From the NCBI RefSeq assembly GCF_037893015.1, contig NC_133666.1:564227468-564291467 (forward strand): 64,000 nt of DNA, read 5' to 3'. The notes under the pieces are model-generated. The model was not told the DNA's origin. It searched no databases and worked only from the letters and a program-made list of their open reading frames with translations. Both the position numbers and the translations under genes were made by a program. Each line of letters begins with the position of its first letter. The stretch's first letter is position 1. Of the stretch, positions 34,241 to 46,450 are shown piece after piece. The stretch is from Macrotis lagotis. Lineage: Eukaryota > Chordata > Mammalia > Peramelemorphia > Peramelidae.

Positions 34241-34889
34241 TTCTTCTTAAACTTTAATTGCTATACATGTTAATTATTATTATTGTTATTATTATTATGA
34301 TTATTTTAGTCTTTTTTAACTGCATTTTCTCAACCTTTGGCCTTAGTTTGTTTTTGATGATGCATGTGTTTGTTTTTTTAATCACATTTGGCCTTTTCAA
34401 ATACTTTGTTTCTTCAGACTCCTCTCAAGCACTTCCAACCATCTATTCAAAAACAAAGTGCCTCTTGAAATAAGGCTATTTATGCTGTTCAAATGGCATG
34501 AAAACTATTGCTTCTCCCATCTTCATTCTTGCAATTACCATCCACAATCAAAATATATTTAAGTCTAAGAAACAGGGGAGCAGGATTTTATTTTTAAAAG
34601 AGTTTTACTGTTTTAACTTTCCATGATAACTGAGCTTTGACAAGATTTCAGGATGAATAAAATCACTAAATAGAACAAGTTGGACAAGGGAGAGATTATA
34701 TCAAAGTATCAACCATTTCATGAGCATATAATTATGTTTCATGTTTATTTTTAAAGAATGATTACTATACAGAAATTGAAGTATATATTTTGAAGCATAT
34801 ATTAGTGATAAAACATAGAAAAAGTTGAACAAAGCATTCTGATTAGGAAATATATTTGAATGACATAAAAAGTCACTTCAAACATAAAA

Positions 34890-35168
34890 TATTAAAGTAA
34901 AATATGGTCTTTTTTCATGCTTCATAGTTCTACCTTCTATAGGAAGCCTCTCCCCATCACCCTTAATGCTAGTACCTTTCTGAGATTATCTTTAATTTAC
35001 ATTATACATTATATCTATATTTCTTATATATACATAGTGTTTTTATGTAGTCTTCTCATTTTGATTGCAAGCTTCTTGAGGTCAAGGATGCTTTTTTTTT
35101 TTACTTTCTTTGTATTATCAGCATTTACTATGGTGCAGGGCAAAAAGGAGGTACTCAACAATTAACTT
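34890..35168 (+). mobile_element. L2 LINE 3' end
   Basis: AGGAAGCCTCTCCCCATCAC, AAGCTTCTTGAGGTCAAGGA and the GCATTTACTATGGTGCAGGG tail are the standard L2 3'UTR order. Confidence 0.7.
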
Positions 35169-36425
35169 TTATCATTTACACTCTAAGAAAATGCTTGATT
35201 AGCCCGATTTTTTTCTTCTTTTTAAATCATTTACTTTATTATTTAGTAAGTGGAAAAATGAGTTGAAAGATCCATGGGACTTATATTTGACAAGGATGTG
35301 ATATCTTACCCAGTGGGGCTGCTCAATAAAATTGGTTCCCTTGGTATCAGTACTTTCTGCAACATATTCCTTATGTGATGAGAACAGAAGGATAGACATT
35401 TAGCCTCAAATGCAAAAAAGTCCCTTTGGAAGTCTAGTAAAATGGAGTCCCTGATCTCTAATCAGTTTATTGAGGACCAGCAACTTGAATAATTTGTGAT
35501 GAACTGTTACTAAACAAAAGAATTCAGCCAATAATCACAATGTAATGAATATGTGGAGATTACATATTCATCAGTTGTAAAAATTGTGAGGCTATACACT
35601 CATATTGTTGAGTAACAAGTGTTCTGAATGGACCAGAATGGATGCAGGGCAGCAGAATGGAGCTCTGTATTTAGAGTCAGAGGGTCCAGGTCCACTACTT
35701 ATTAAAATAAAGGTAATTTCTAAAATTCTTTCCTCAAGCAGCTCCCTAGTTCTAGAGTCATGCACAGAGCATAAAATAGAGAGAAAGGAACCTCCTATGC
35801 TGAGGAAATAGCAAGTATTTTTTGTATTCATAAGAGGACTAGTGCTAGTGGAAAGAATATGAACATTAACTATCTTTTCCAAAGTTATTGAAGTTAGGTC
35901 CATGTAAAATGAAGAAAAGAGATTTCTTTACCATGGAGATTAATGAGAATCAGAGAGGATGATCAATATTTTCTAACACTTTCCATCATGACTGACCAGT
36001 TTGGTTCTATACTAATTTTTGTGTGACTGCAAAAATAACTTGCTATTTCCTCTGCATGGGGACTTCCTTCCACTATGCTTTATAGATTATGCATGAAGAA
36101 AGAACTATGGAGCTACTTGAGATGTAAAGAGGTAATATTACTTAGCCTGGAGTTTATACAGTAATTAAGTGTCAGATGTGAACCCATGTCCTCATGGCCC
36201 ATATTTTATTTAACATGTTGAACTGCCTGTCTTTCTAATAGTAATATGCTGGCAGTTCCTTACTCAAAGACCAAATAATACCTAAAAATTCATGATTTTA
36301 AAGAATCGAACATGCCTCTCCTGGGGTAATTCCTATCTCACAGAATCAAATCATTCTTTAGATGGAAAACACTATAGACATCTATCCAAAGCTCTTTTTG
36401 TAGGGGAACTTACTAAGAGGCAAGG
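35169..36425. other. ANGPT1: Intron 8, mostly unassigned
   Basis: No exon seen. Weak MIR/THER fragments lie at about 35645-35720 (plus) and 36120-36235 (minus). The overlapping open frames at 35592-35903 have no domain. Confidence 0.4.
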
Positions 36426-36429
36426 ATCC

Positions 36430-36615
36430 ATGTAAAATAGCATAATAAAAGCAGCACAGAATATAGAGTTATATGATCTGGGTTTTAATTCAGGCTTTGT
36501 CACTTAATAATGTATTATTTTGGAAAATTTCTTTAAGATCTCAGTTTTTCCCCTTTATAAAATGAGTGGGTTAGATTAGATTTTATTCAAAAGACTCTTC
36601 CAAACTGATGTCTTA
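36430..36615 (+). mobile_element. THER2-like CORE-SINE
   Basis: GATCTGGGTTTTAATTCAGG, TCAGTTTTTCCCCTTTATAA and GAGTGGGTTAGATTAGATTT follow the marsupial THER order. Confidence 0.6.
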
Positions 36616-36804
36616 GTTATAGAAGAGCCAAAATATTATATTTCACTCTTTGACACTCTTGCTTATAGGTGGTATACTGAGAAATAACTTGTGTGTGCTC
36701 CCCTTTCCCCAAAGTTTGGTACATTTAAAAATGAATATGGAATGAAATAAATAATAGCCCCATAAACCCAAACCTTCAGCAGCTCACTTCTATTGATCTA
36801 TGGT

Positions 36805-37068
36805 GTTGCTGGTGTTGTTACTGTTGTCGTTCAGTCATTTTTCAATTGTGTCTGACTCTTTATAAACTCATTTGGGGTTTTCTTGGTAGAGATAGTAAAG
36901 TTATTTGTCCTCTCCTCCAGTTTATTTTTATAGATGAGAAAACCAAGGAAAGTAAAATTAAGTGACTTTCCTAGGATCACATAGCTACTAAGTCTGAGGC
37001 CAGCTAAGGAAGATGAGTCTTCCTGACTCCAGGTCCAGTACATCATCCACTGTACCACCTAGTTAACA
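36805..37068 (-). mobile_element. Mar1 CORE-SINE, full length
   Basis: In minus orientation. On the plus strand: TTGTCGTTCAGTCATTTTTC, TTTGGGGTTTTCTTGGTAGA, TAAGTGACTTTCCTAGGATC, GATGAGTCTTCCTGACTCCA and the head CATCCACTGTACCACCTAGT. Confidence 0.92.
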
Positions 37069-37269
37069 ATCTATAATAAATTTTTATTCAGGTTTTTAGA
37101 TCAAAGACTTGCTACATTTTAATGCCTCCCCTTTCAACTCATAGTTCTGAACCTCTAACTACCAGATAGAAAATGGCAGTGGAGAAAAAATGGAACAAAT
37201 ATTAGATATAGAGTTTTAATGTATAATTAAAACATAAGCAGAGTTATGTCAGACAAATCACAACACTTT

Positions 37270-37378
37270 TCTAAACCTCAGATTTCTGTTCAATAGGATG
37301 GAAAGAATAATGCCTGACACTATTTGTAAACTGCTTAGCACACGATGCCTGGAAAATAATAGGCGATATATAAAACCA
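37270..37378 (+). mobile_element. MIR 3' fragment
   Basis: TAAACCTCAGATTTCTGTTC, AATGCCTGACACTATTTGTA and CTGGAAAATAATAGGCG match the MIR 3' half. The microsatellite that follows begins at its end. Confidence 0.55.
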
Positions 37379-37740
37379 ACCTTCCTTCCTTCCTTCCTTC
37401 CTTCCTTCCTTCCTTCCTTCCTTCCTTCCTTCCTTTCTTCCTTCTTTCCTTTCTTCCTTCTTTCCTTCCTTCCTTCCTTCCTTCCATTCTTCCTTCCTTC
37501 CATTCCTTCCTTCCTTCCTTCCTTCCTTCCTTCCTTCCTTCCTTCCTTCCTTCCTTCCTTCCTTCCTTCCATTCTTCCTTCCATTCTTCCTTCCCCTTTC
37601 ATTTCTTCCCCTCCTTTTTTCTTTCTTTCTTCCTTTCCTCCCCTTCCCTCCCTCCCTCCTCCTTCCTTTCCTTCCTCCTTCCATCCTTCCTTCCATTCTT
37701 CCTCCCTTCTATTCTTCCTTTCTTCCTTCTTTCCTTTCTG
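37379..37740 (+). repeat. Long (CTTC)n polypyrimidine microsatellite
   Basis: About 360 bp of almost pure pyrimidine, mainly TTCC/CTTC tetramers with scattered CATT and CCCT variants. On the ANGPT1 transcript strand it is (GGAA)n. The long frames on both strands here are artefacts of the repeat. Confidence 0.97.
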
Positions 37741-38999
37741 TCTTTTATACTAATTTTCTCTATTTTTCCTCCTCTTCCTCTTCCTTCTTCTTTATCTTCA
37801 TTAACACATTACTGTTACAATTACCTCCCTTATTGGGTAGTTATGAAAATACTTTAAAAAGCACAAGAAGCATAAGGCATTACATGGTGAATAGTCCTTC
37901 TAGTAGAAATAAATAAAAGACTAACCTTTGTGGATTATAGAAATGCCTAAATAATTAAGATCAAGAAGGAAATTACTTGACTACATCTTTGGTCTGTTTC
38001 ACTGGATGTCATATAATTAAGAGTTGTGTAGTATAAGAAAACTACTGGAGTCCGAATATCACAGTCTAGCTGTCTAATTGAGAAAACTTATCTAAATGTG
38101 GATTTTGTTTGTATGTTCTAGATATGAGTTTTGTTTATAATGTAATCATATAATGGAGGAAAATAGAGAACTTGAAATATCTCTTCAGCTTAGCAAATCG
38201 GTAGCTTCTATTCTTTGTGCAAATCATGCAAGATCCATCAATCAGTTGTTAACTGCTGATGATGAAGATGAATTAGACTGGCAAAAAAACTAAGTAAATA
38301 GGTTATTATTTCTTTTGAAACAAGTTGTGTTTCAGGGTCCTAATTTATACAATTTATACAAGTCATAAGGTAACAAAATAAGTCAATGTAAACAGTTGAG
38401 GTATATTTATTATGATTTTCTCTTACTGGAAAAGTTCATAAAGATAGGATTTATGAATAGATGAATAAAGAAATGGACTAATACCTTTTTATTAAAATAT
38501 ATAATGTCTGCAATATACTAAGTGCTCAATAATTATTTATTGGATTATTATTGAATTGAATATGATTCCCTGAGCAAGAGATAGAAATTTGAGTATGGAG
38601 GAGTGAGATCTGGTAAGCATAACAGCCAGTATATGGTAGATATATGGATAGATAGATTGAGAAGCAAAAATGGAAGGACTTTATAACAAAGGTCATTTTG
38701 TATTTTCATTTTTTAAAGTGTCTCATGGTCAAAAACTTTATCAGCCAGTTGTCAAAATACTGGTGATGAGCCTTTCCCCACTTAGCCAGACTAATCATCA
38801 TAAACAGACAGTCATGTCACTGGGACTATACCTGAAGGCTTTTAGCTTAGCAGTTGTACACCATTCTTATAACTTCAGGAACCCAGGCTATGTAGCCACT
38901 AAGCTAAGATGAGACATCATAATATGACTTTTATGAAATTATTTTAAAGGTTGTTTAAGTTTAAGTAAACATTGCAGAAAATAAATATTAGTTTACTGG

Positions 39000-39150
39000 A
39001 ACATTGTAGGAAAGGACCTTAAAGATTATCTAACCCACCTTATTCTTTTTATAGATGAGGAATTTTGTTACCTTGAGAAAGGTCAAATTATGAGTTAGGG
39101 ACAAGTTAGACTGAAATCCAAGGTTTGTAACTCCCTTATTTGTAAGACAT
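39000..39150 (+). mobile_element. Ancient mammalian-wide SINE-like repeat fragment
   Basis: AAGGACCTTAAAGATTATCT, ATAGATGAGGAATTTTG and GTTAGACTGAAATCCAAG, same old family as 24440. Confidence 0.45.
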
Positions 39151-39944
39151 GTAAGGTCTGAACCTATAAGCTTTCTAAAATGGTGTTGAAAAGAAAATAA
39201 CATTATTTTTTGCCTTTAACTCTGTATCTAGAATAGAAATAAATGTCAAACAAACTACTCCAAGAAAGGCAGATCCCAAAGTGCTCAGTGATGCAAGGAA
39301 AGGATGGAAAAAAGACTATTTTCAAGATTGATAAAAGCTCTTAAATGTTCTATGGTTGGCAACATCCAAGATGTATTTGGCCAAACATTTTCTGTAACCC
39401 CTTGTATAATTCAGTAAGAAACCTGAGCTGCATGTTTCTAATTCATTTACACTTAACTCATTAAAATTTAGATCTGTAACATCTATCTGTAATATCCCAA
39501 AAGCCTCTTTCAAAAATATTTGGAGTCTTATCTTTGATGTAGAAAAAATCACATTTTACCAATAACAAATATAATTTTAACCTGGAAACATGAGTTTAAG
39601 TCAAATCTTTTCTAATTCTTAACAAAGGAAGTTCATATGTGCTCTTTAGTTTGGAAAAACCACAATTCACAATGGAATCTTAGGTATTTTTTCTCCTTTA
39701 AACTGATGCTAATTATCCATTTTATTCTGTGCTAAGCATATAAAAACACCTAACTTTACCTTTAGTATACAATATAACCATGACATTACAAATAGCCTTT
39801 GTAGGGGGATAAGAAATCAATTTTTTCTTTCAATCATGTTCACTATTGATATCATGCAGTTAATGAAATATAGTAGAAATTTGACCAGTCAGAACTTTTG
39901 GGGACAAATTATTCTTAATATCCAAGATTCCATCATAGCAAAAT

Positions 39945-40050
39945 ACCACCAATAAAATGCAGACTTCTTGAAACCAGGGATTCTGGACTTTTTATTAACA
40001 GTATCTAGCATGGAGACTTGCATCTAGTAGATATTTATACAAATTTTAAA
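39945..40050 (+). mobile_element. L2 LINE 3' tail
   Basis: AACCAGGGATTCTGGACTTT and AGTATCTAGCATGGAGACTT, typical of the L2 3' end. Confidence 0.5.
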
Positions 40051-40709
40051 TTCAACTGTAAATTTGAACTTAAGGAGTAATACATATATCTCTATACATT
40101 TTAATCATTTAAGTGGAAATCTTTTTAAAAACTAAATTATACTCTTCCTAGCTTTCTTAAATGGAGGGCACAAAATCTGTCAATTTTTCTTACTGACTAG
40201 AGTTAACATTATTAATATATCATTTGAGGAATATCATTTTAAAAACATTTTATCACATGTAAAAAGTAAAAAATACCTGAATTTACATAATTTGAAAGAT
40301 TTTATAAATCAGAAAATTCAGATCAGGAAGGGATCTTAGAGGTCGATCCAACCTCTTTTATTTAAAGTTTGGTTAAATGTAGCCACTTAATTTCTATAGT
40401 AAGTGATGAAATTTGCACATAAAGCCAGTTCTCATTTTCAATCTGTATTTTTTCCCATCACACTATATTATTATTAAAATAAATTTTATGTTATTTACAA
40501 TTATAGTGATACCTACACAGGTATCACATAATTTAAAACTACTTGGATTTATTCTATGTCTCATACTGCTGCTTTTTAAATATTCTTATCTACTTTTTCT
40601 ATATTTCTGTTCTTTATGTAAGGTAGTCAGTCACTGTTCTTGCTGCTCTCCTTATGCATGTAACTGATTGTGTTCTTGATAACAGATAAATTGTTAGATA
40701 ATAGATAAA

Positions 40710-40975
40710 TTGGTTGGAGGTGAATTGGAAGTGCAATGAATAGGGCACTGAGTGTGGAGTCATGGAAGTCCTAGGTTCAAATGGGACCTGAAACACTAGA
40801 TGTGAGATACTGGGAAAGTCACTTAAGGTCTGCTTTCCTCAGCTTCTTTAACTATAAATGGGATAACAGTATCCACCTTGCAAGATTGTAACACTTTCAC
40901 AAATAATATTTGAAAAGTACTTATTCCAATATCTGATACACAGTAGTCACTATATAAATACTTATTCCATTTTCT
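40710..40975 (+). mobile_element. THER/MIR CORE-SINE, near full length
   Basis: AGTGCAATGAATAGGGCACT head, CATGGAAGTCCTAGGTTCAA (B box region), GGAAAGTCACTTAAGGTCTG core, TATAAATGGGATAACAGTAT and the tail with ATATCTGATACACAGTAGTC. Confidence 0.85.
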
Positions 40976-41326
40976 CCCCATCCCTCATAACTATTTGGAA
41001 AATATTCTTATTACTATATTGGCATAATATAACATATGATACATTTCAATTCAATTCATCAAATCTTTATTGAACAATTATTAGAGGACAAGCACTTTTT
41101 TACACAGTGGGAATAGAAATGCAAAAATAAAACCTATCTTCATTCTGAAAGAATTTATATACTATAATTAAATTTTAAAATTTACAAAGCAAAAAAATGT
41201 GTTGAGGGAGTATGTGAGATGGGAGGGCACTAATCATTAGGAAAGTGGATTTGCATATGATTATTAAATTGTGGAGTGCTGTGAGGAAACTAGCTTTTAC
41301 CTCTCATCTTTCTTTCTTCCCTCCTT

Positions 41327-41402
41327 TTTCCTTCCTTCCTTCCTTCCTTCCTTCCTTCCTTCCTTCCTTCCTTCCTTCCTTCCTTCCTTCCTTCCTTCCT
41401 TC
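41327..41402 (+). repeat. (CTTC)n microsatellite
   Basis: Pure TTCC tetramers, the second such tract in intron 8 and in the same orientation as 37379-37740. Confidence 0.97.
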
Positions 41403-42419
41403 TTTTTTTTCCAGGCAGTGAATGATGAAGAAAAGTAGCCTGATCACAAGGAAGTCAAAGGTTCATGCCTATTATAGTGATGCCTTTGGTGAGGAATTCC
41501 CTGAACTGTAGCATCTGGAACACCTCAGCCTGAAAATTTATTGAATGATAAGCTTGATGGCATGGAGGAAAAACACTTAGTTTTCTATTCCCTTCCATAA
41601 CCCAGAAAAAATGTTGGTCAGACTGACTTGTTGAGGAGAGAACCATGCTAAGTAGGAAAGACACATGTTCAATTATGCACTTGGGAAAATACAGCAAGAG
41701 TTTAAGAATGCAGCATTCAGGGAATACTGAAAGACTGGGAGTTTTGAAAATTTACCTTGGATGAAAGGGTAACTGAATCTACCCCAAAAGAGATATTAAT
41801 TGTAATTATTATATTATATCAAAATAGATGTATTAATCATAACATGTTTGAGGTTTCTTATCAATTTTCAAATTAAATAGTCTTTTCTATCTTTTTCTGC
41901 ACACTGAATTCTTTTGGGCTCTGCTATTATATGATATTAAATTATATAATTATAGTAAAATAATATAATATGATCTTTGGTAGAATATAGTATGGTAAAT
42001 ATAAAAATATGGTGTAATATAATTATGCAGTATATTATAGAAAATATAATTATAATTTATAATTAATATTACACACTGAATCTATATCATTTATATCTCT
42101 ATTTTCATAATCTATGTCAATATCTTTATATGTATTCCATATAAGCTATATATTTCCTCTAAGATGTCTCTATACATATTGCCTGGAATTCAAAAATTAA
42201 AGTTGTTCTTTTGGTTTGACATTGTTTCCAAAGGAAATGGGAAAGAAGATTATAAATAGAAAGTATCTTATAATGAATGAACAGATTTTAGTTTATTTCT
42301 GACCAACAGAAAAGCAGAAGACAAAGTCAATTGAAGCAAAATATTCCTTTTTGAACAAGCCTATGTTTTAGGAAGTTTTTTTTTCTTACATTTCAAATTT
42401 CATTATTCCTTCTAATTCA

Positions 42420-43200
42420 ATTTTCAGGACTATTTAGGACATATCTAGTTGCCTCCCTAACTAGAAGCTCCTTAATCATTTGAAGACCATGATTCTGTCC
42501 TCTCTAAGTCTTTTGTATAGACTAACATTTAGCTTTTGATTATGTCATCTAATATATTCCCTACAATTTCCAGCTATCAGTCATGTGCAAAATTTGCAGT
42601 CATTTACAAAATTTTATAAATTGTCTTCAAGGCCTTGATTCAAGTTTCTGATGAAATCTTGTAAAGAACAAAGCAAAGGTGCTATAGCATATATTGAACA
42701 ATAAACTTACAGTTCAATAATGATTAATCACTACTAGGACAGTTACTTAAAAATTATGAGAAGTTTCCTCAAATGTTTACTGAAATCAAAGTGCAATATC
42801 TTTTCCTAAAATTCTCAAGATATAGAGGTGACTCTAGATCCACAGAGACTCTGACATTAGAACACAAGCTAGAATAGGTCTACCATATTGGAAAGGGTTC
42901 AAGTACTGGTACAGCTAGAAGTTATGTTTTTTTGACCAAAGACCAATCTACCTAATTTTGAGAGATTTATTGTGAGAAGGTTGGCCACAAATTGATGGAT
43001 TCTCTTTTTTCCAGCCACAGCAACTTACTAACACTGTCTATGATGATATAATTACCATGATTTCTCTCAGTAATAAAATTACACCAATGCAACCTGAAAT
43101 TCTTTTAAGAATTAAAGTTGTACCTATAGAATTTTCTCCGACTCTAGTAATCTAATCAGAAAAAGAAATGTGAATAATCTTATAACAAATGAATAAAGAA
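42420..43200 (-). mobile_element. L3/CR1 LINE fragment
   Basis: TCTGTCCTCTCTAAGTCTTT, GTGCAAAATTTGCAGTC, the TTGATTCAAGTTTCTGATGA block and ACTGAAATCAAAGTGCAATA form the reverse of an L3/CR1 3' region. The first part (42433-42543) has an inverted copy at 44073-44183. Confidence 0.6.
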
Positions 43201-43221
43201 TGGCTCTTAGTGATTACTCAT

Positions 43222-44860
43222 TTATTCTACAGTGATTTCTTGAAATTCTTCTTTTAAAATCTGGCTTATCCAGATGGGTAGGGCTAGTTCCGAGAACAAG
43301 TGACAGCAGCAACAGCTGCACATCTTGGCGTCAACTTTGATAGCAGTAGTAGAAACTTCAAACTTCTCAGTCCAGTGATGGTAAAAAATCAGAAAGAGAT
43401 AGAGAGGACCCTTTGCTGGCACTGGGTGTAGTTAGTTTTGATTGTCAGCTCTATTGCCCAAACTCAGTTCTGGGTCACAATTCCAGTGTGAAGAGAAATG
43501 TTTATAGTTTGTCATAAGTGACCCAGGTCATAGTTCCAAGGCAGTGGGGATCACTACTCTTTGTGGCTTAAGGAGATCTGGTCACAGTGTTAGGTCCAAG
43601 AGGATTAGTAACATTAGTAACATAGCTGTAGGAGAACAGAGACCCTTTCTGGGTAAAGACAAGATCATAGATTATGAATACAGTGACCATCTCTCTCCTA
43701 GGATTTCACCACCTTGGGAACACTGAAAATTTACAGATTCCCAGAGCTAGCTCTGAAAATAGTCAAATGGAAGAGCCTGAAGTTTGGTACAATGAATCCC
43801 CAACCCAAAGTGAACACAGCCTAACTTTAACATAAAGTTCAAAGCCAGGAAATAGGCTTAAAATTGAGCAAACAGCAAAAAAAAAAAAAAAAAAAAAAAG
43901 AGAGAATAACAACAACAAAAAATTAAAAGGCATTACAGTGGTGGGGAAGACCAAGACACAAATCCAGAAAATGGCAATGTAAAAACAGCTACAAGCAAAG
44001 CCTCAAAGAAAAATGCTAATTGGATAAATTCCTGAAAGAGTTTAAGAAAGAGTTTAAGTTTAAGAAAGAAAAATAATCAAAAGCTAAATGTTAGTCTATA
44101 TAAAAGACTTAGAGAGGACAGAATCATGGTCTTCAAATGATTAAGGAGCTTCTAGTTAGGGAGGCAATTAGATATGTCCTAAAAATGATTGGTAGAGGAA
44201 AATTAGGGAAAGAAATGAGAGAGAAACAAGAAAATTGTTAAAAAGAGAATTAATACTTGGTAAAAGAGACACAAAAAGACTGGAGAAAATATTATTTTCA
44301 AAATAAAGAATTGACTTAATGGCAAAAGAGGCACCAAAAACTCATTAAAGAAAAGAATTCCTTAAATATCTAAATAAGACAAATAGAAAATGAAGTGCAA
44401 AAATGCACTGAAGAATTAGGCAAATGGAAGTTAACAACTATGAGATTTTAAGAAATGACAAAGCAAAAAAATATATAGAAGAAAACCTGAAATATCTCAC
44501 TGGAAAAACAACTGATTTGGATAATAGATTAAAAAAAGATAATTTAAGAATATTGTACCACCTGAATTCTGTGATCAAAACCAGAACCTAACCAAAATAT
44601 TTCAGGAAATTATAAAGGAAAGATGTTCCAATACCTTAAATCCAGAGGATAAATTAGAAATTTAAAATCTATCAATAACCTACTGAAAAGAGGTCCCAAA
44701 ATGAAATCTCCCAGAATATCATAGCTAAATAACAGAGTTCTCAAGTCAAGGAGAAACTATTACAAGCAGTCGGAAAGAAACAATTCATAGAGATTTCCAG
44801 TGCAGAGCCAAGTATGAAGTTAACATGCTCCAGGAGCTCTTCCCCTACCAAAGAAAAATG
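43222..44860 (+). mobile_element. L1 5'UTR and ORF1, first module
   Basis: Plus-strand L1. 43250-43960 is the leader, with CAGCAGCAACAGCTGCACAT, GAACACTGAAAATTTACAGA and GAGCTAGCTCTGAAAATAGT, ending in a poly(A) run at 43879-43899. ORF1 remnants (about 44190-44860) include a YLTGKTTDLDNRLKKDNLRI frame. A 111-bp non-L1 segment (44073-44183) interrupts the start of ORF1. Many stops; dead. Confidence 0.75.
44073..44183 (-). repeat. 111-bp inverted copy of upstream L3/CR1 sequence inside L1
   Basis: The reverse complement equals 42433-42543 at 109 of 111 positions. L1 ORF1-leader sequence lies on both sides, so this is an insert and the L3 copy is the likely source. Confidence 0.9.
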
Positions 44861-44869
44861 AAGCCTCTG

Positions 44870-46450
44870 CACTGACATTAAAGCTACAGATCCCACCAAA
44901 TAAAAGTGAAGATACAATTCCTTGAAAACTTCTTGAAAACAAGAACTTTTGAATGGTAGGCATCATAGAGGATCTTCAGTGAAGGTCTGTCTCTTTGGGG
45001 GAAAAGGAGAGAGAAGTAAAGCCAAATGAGGCTGGAGGGGGGAAGTTAGTGGGAGACTTTAAGCCACAGTGCAGTCCAGGTCCTGACAGTTTGACAACAG
45101 CATAGGTCCCCAAAACTAAATAGCAAGTCAGTAGAGATGGTCCCAGTTCTAATCAAGGTCTGAACCTGGGAACACTGGGTCAAAAGACAGAACTGGGTTG
45201 GGAAAAAAACAAAGCATAGGCAGAACCTGTACACAAAGGAGAAATAAACCCCTACAAAGGCAAGGCCTAGACTGCATAGGCAACATTTTCATCAACAACA
45301 AGCTAGGGATCAGAGCCCAGCTCCAGCATAAAAAGTTGGATTGATACTTCCCATGTGCCAGGAGCAGAGCTAAAACAACAAAGCTGAGCAAAAAAAAAAA
45401 AAAAAAGCTAAAAGAATGCTTACTATAGAAAACTATTTTGCAAATGAAGATGATTATAATGCCATATTGGAAGAAGTAATCAGTGGAAAATTACTCACAG
45501 GAAAAATCTCAAAAGAGTTGTTGAATTGGATTCAAATCCAAAAGCTCATAGAAGAGCTTAAAAATGAATTTAAAAACTAAAGAATAGAAGAAGAAGAAAA
45601 TAGGAAAAAGAAAGGAGAGTCATGCAGGAAAATTATGAAAATTGATCAAAGCAATTAACTACTTTAAAAGTAAAACTAACCAAATGGAAAAGCAAAAGGT
45701 AATTGAAGAAAAGAAACCCTAAAAATTAGAATTGAACAAGTAGAAATAAATGAATCTATGAGACTACAAGATTCCATCAAACAAAATAAAAAGGCTGAAA
45801 AAAATTGAAGAAAATGTAAAGTATCTTTTAGGAAAAACAAATAACCTGGAAAATAAACCCAGGAGAGATAATAAACAAATTGTCAGGCTATCAGAAAGCC
45901 TAAATAAAAAAAAAACCTGGAAAACATCATGCAGGAAATAATCGGGGGAAACTATCCAATTCAGCTAGAACAAGAAGACAGTATAGCCATTGAAAGAATA
46001 AACAGAACCCTCCTCCAGAAAGAGACCTCTGGATAAAATCTTCAAAGGTTATTATAATAAAATGCCAGAACTCCCAAATAAAGGAGGAAATACTATAAGC
46101 AACAAAAAGGAGATAATTTAAATACAAAGGAAACACAATTAGACTCATACAGGACTATAAGCCTCAACATTGAAGGACTGTAGAACCTGGAATATCATAT
46201 TTCAGAGGGCAAAATTCCTGGGATTGCAACAATTATTGTCAGAGGAAAAGATGGATGTTCAAGGAAATAGAGGACTTCCAAAATTTCCTGTCAAAAATAC
46301 CAGAAAGGAACAGAAATTTCAATTGCCAAATACACAACTGAAAAGATACATATAAAGGTAAATGAAAAGGGAAAGGAAAAAAACAAAACAAATGAAATAT
46401 TAGTAAAGGTCATCAAACTGTATATGACCCTAAAAGGGAAGATATAAAAC
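44870..46450 (+). mobile_element. L1 5'UTR and ORF1, second module
   Basis: A second leader (44960-45410: AGGGATCAGAGCCCAGCTCC, a poly(A) run near 45390) leads into another ORF1. That opens with MENYFANED-like codons near 45423 and continues through decayed coiled-coil sequence, LEQEDSIAIERINRTLLQK near 45966-46020 and a C-terminal part near 46170-46300. Frameshifts and stops throughout. Confidence 0.72.

Noticed and set aside
37258..37753. Long open frames on both strands (polyE/G/R/K and polyF/L/P/S proteins)
   Set aside because: They are translations of the (CTTC)n microsatellite and have no gene structure.
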